From: Spirochaetota bacterium
GTDB taxonomy: Bacteria > Spirochaetota > B62-G9 > DRHN01
Length of the DNA: 6,743 nt
Assembly (NCBI GenBank): GCA_023136305.1
Contig: JAGLSF010000105.1
Span: forward strand, 1 to 6,743
Direction of reading: 5' to 3'
The position numbers and the translations under genes are program-made. Shown in pieces: positions 5,647 through 6,743 of this stretch (positions are counted from its first letter, which is position 1; every line of letters starts with the position of its first letter). Under the pieces are notes generated by a model, which ran no database searches, was not told the origin of the DNA, and saw only the letters and a program-made list of their open reading frames with translations.

Positions 5647-6498
5647 GTGAAATTCGGAATCAATACCTTTCTGTTTGAATCACCCTTCACCGATGAAGGC
5701 ATCAGCCATTTCAAGGCCTTCAAGGAGATCGGCTTCGATGGAGTGGAGATCGGTCTAGAGAACAAGGGCGATATTGACTACAACAAGGTGCTGGGGGGCC
5801 TGAAGGACAACGGCCTCTGCTGCTGCTCCATCTGCGGTGCCCTTGGTGCTGGCAGGGACCTCCGCGGCACAGAGGAGCAGCAGGAGACCTCGAAGCAGTA
5901 CCTCAAGGACTGCATCGATGCCTGCGATGCCCTCGAATGCGACCTCCTCGTGGGCCCCTTCGGTTCTGAGGTGGGCCGCACGAACATGGAGACCGAGACT
6001 GCGCGCAGGGAACAGTGGAAGGCCGTGGTGGGCAATATGCAGGATATATGTGCATATGCCGAGAAAAAGGGCGTATACCTCGCCTATGAGCCCATAAACC
6101 GCTTTGAGACGGACTTTCTCAATATCTGTGCCGATGCGAAGCGCATGCTGAAGGATGTGGGAAGCCCCATGCTCAAGATACATCTCGACACCTTTCACAT
6201 GAATATAGAGGAGAAGAGCCTGCCCATGGCGCTGCTCGATGCGGGGGAGCTTCTCTATCACGTGCATGCGTCTGAGAGCGACCGAGGAACACCAGGTTCT
6301 GGTACGGTCGACTGGAAGGGTGTGAGGGATGCGTTGAAGCGGCTGAACTACAACCGTTACGTGGTCATAGAGTCCTTCACACCGGACGTCGAGATCATTG
6401 CCCGCGCCGCGGCGATCTGGCGATACACCGAGAAGACAGGCCTGGACCTTGCGCGCAAGGGCCTGAACTTTCTCAACGCACTCTTTGGGGAGGGATAA
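5647..6498 (+). CDS. D-tagatose/D-allulose 3-epimerase-family sugar epimerase
   Basis: This 283-residue TIM-barrel enzyme starts at GTG 5647. The key residues are E148 (in YEPINRFE), E154, D181 and H184 (in LDTFHMN), H207 (in YHVHASESDR), R213 and E242 (in VIESF). From recall of the family, Agrobacterium D-psicose (allulose) 3-epimerase uses E152, E158, D185, H188, H211, R217 and E246. Each residue here is shifted by exactly four, so both the four metal ligands and the catalytic pair are kept. The segment 'DTFHMNIEE' is a family hallmark. The N-terminal pocket differs: N6 and F14 lie where the Agrobacterium enzyme has Tyr and Trp, and C58, C59, C60 and C63 form a cysteine cluster. It should interconvert C3 epimers of a ketose or keto-sugar, or act on a keto intermediate made by the upstream oxidoreductase. 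The length matches the family (about 290). The family is confident; the substrate is open. Confidence 0.92.
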   Translation: MKFGINTFLFESPFTDEGISHFKAFKEIGFDGVEIGLENKGDIDYNKVLGGLKDNGLCCCSICGALGAGRDLRGTEEQQETSKQYLKDCIDACDALECDLLVGPFGSEVGRTNMETETARREQWKAVVGNMQDICAYAEKKGVYLAYEPINRFETDFLNICADAKRMLKDVGSPMLKIHLDTFHMNIEEKSLPMALLDAGELLYHVHASESDRGTPGSGTVDWKGVRDALKRLNYNRYVVIESFTPDVEIIARAAAIWRYTEKTGLDLARKGLNFLNALFGEG

Positions 6499-6611
6499 AG
6501 CCTGTGTGCTGGGATTCGTCATCCTGCATTTGATATATGTGCATTTATAAGCATATCGACAGGACAATAAACCTGCTATGTTAGTAACTCATCATTCGAA
6601 GGGGTCACTCA
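6499..6611 (+). promoter_or_regulatory. AT-rich gap before the ATPase gene, possible weak promoter
   Basis: This 113-nt non-coding stretch has no clear terminator. TGCATTT occurs twice, at 6525-6531 and 6540-6546, a direct repeat with 15-bp spacing. ATATG (6535-6539) and CATAT (6552-6556) form an imperfect inverted repeat. Possible promoter elements are TCGACA (6556-6561, 5/6) and an extended -10, TGCTATGTT (6574-6582), but the spacer is only 15 bp. TTGATA (6530-6535, 5/6) has no good -10 partner. The ATPase may therefore have its own promoter or simply be read through from upstream. Confidence 0.25.
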
Positions 6612-6743
6612 ATGGCTCAGATAGAACTGAAAAAGATCTGGAAGAGATTCGGTGATGTAATTGCGGTCAGGGACCTGACCCTCGCCATTGCGGACAAGGA
6701 GTTTCTCGTACTTCTCGGGCCCTCGGGCTGCGGCAAGACCACG
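6612..6743 (+). CDS. ABC transporter ATPase (MalK/UgpC/MsmX type), 3'-truncated by the window edge
   Basis: Only the first 44 codons are visible. They read as the start of a sugar-importer ATPase: 'MAQIELKKIWKRFGDVIAV', then a complete Walker A P-loop G36-P-S-G-C-G-K42-T-T44, which binds ATP phosphates. F13 sits about 23 residues before the loop, in the position of the aromatic A-loop residue that stacks on adenine. GAAGGGG (6598-6604) lies 7 nt upstream of the ATG. In this family the protein forms a cytoplasmic dimer that docks onto the EAA loops of the two permeases. Its position at the end of the locus suggests it powers this importer. The signature motif, Walker B and the C-terminal regulatory domain lie beyond the window. 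Confidence 0.95.
   Translation, partial: MAQIELKKIWKRFGDVIAVRDLTLAIADKEFLVLLGPSGCGKTT

Noticed and set aside
5755..6567. A 270-codon minus-strand open frame antisense to the second epimerase.
   Set aside because: It has no recognisable fold and lies opposite a well-supported epimerase gene, so it is a coding shadow.
1..6743. CRISPR arrays, insertion sequences, tRNA or rRNA genes, and phage or defence genes.
   Set aside because: No regularly spaced repeats, transposase-like frames, terminal inverted repeats or RNA-gene sequence were seen. The window is compact single-strand metabolic and transport coding.

Overview
The window is one co-directional (+ strand) carbohydrate uptake and conversion locus. 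It runs from the 3' part of an extracellular solute-binding protein gene to the first 44 codons of an ABC-transporter ATPase. In between are two inner-membrane permeases, a 73-residue two-helix membrane protein, a TIM-barrel sugar isomerase/epimerase, a Gfo/Idh/MocA-type oxidoreductase and a second TIM-barrel sugar epimerase. Every substantial gene is on the same strand. The coding DNA looks moderately GC-rich and the gaps are AT-richer. The host looks like a bacterium with a periplasm. The sequence does not fix its phylum; Desulfobacterota, Spirochaetota or Alphaproteobacteria are possible guesses, none of them demonstrated.

Layout: 1-1059 is the binding protein, missing its N-terminus and signal peptide. 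1060-1280 is a regulatory gap with a strong G/C stem-loop and U-run, a perfect 12-bp LacI-family-like palindrome, a candidate promoter and a small leader hairpin. 1281-2195 and 2198-3139 are the two permeases, 2 nt apart. 3153-3374 is the small membrane protein. 3413-4375 is isomerase 1. A hairpin lies in the 81-nt gap before the oxidoreductase at 4457-5569. 5647-6498 is the tagatose/allulose-3-epimerase-like enzyme, for which I choose a GTG start over an upstream in-frame TTG. 6499-6611 is an AT-rich gap, and 6612-6743 is the start of the ATPase.

How it may work (inference): a CUT1-type importer brings in a sugar, glycoside or polyol. The oxidoreductase would oxidise or reduce one carbon, and the two metal-dependent TIM-barrel enzymes would epimerise, isomerise or eliminate at the neighbouring carbon. 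The set resembles the E. coli ycj cluster (binding protein, two permeases, YcjR-type isomerase, YcjS-type dehydrogenase, ATPase), but no phosphorylase or phosphoglucomutase is visible here. The substrate cannot be read from the sequence.

The points most worth a second look are: the oxidoreductase, which lacks the Glu-Lys of the family's EKP motif and has a six-histidine loop; the second epimerase, whose metal-ligand spacing matches D-allulose 3-epimerase while its pocket residues differ; the unrecognised small membrane protein with an acidic tail; and the terminator-plus-operator arrangement separating the binding protein from the permeases.
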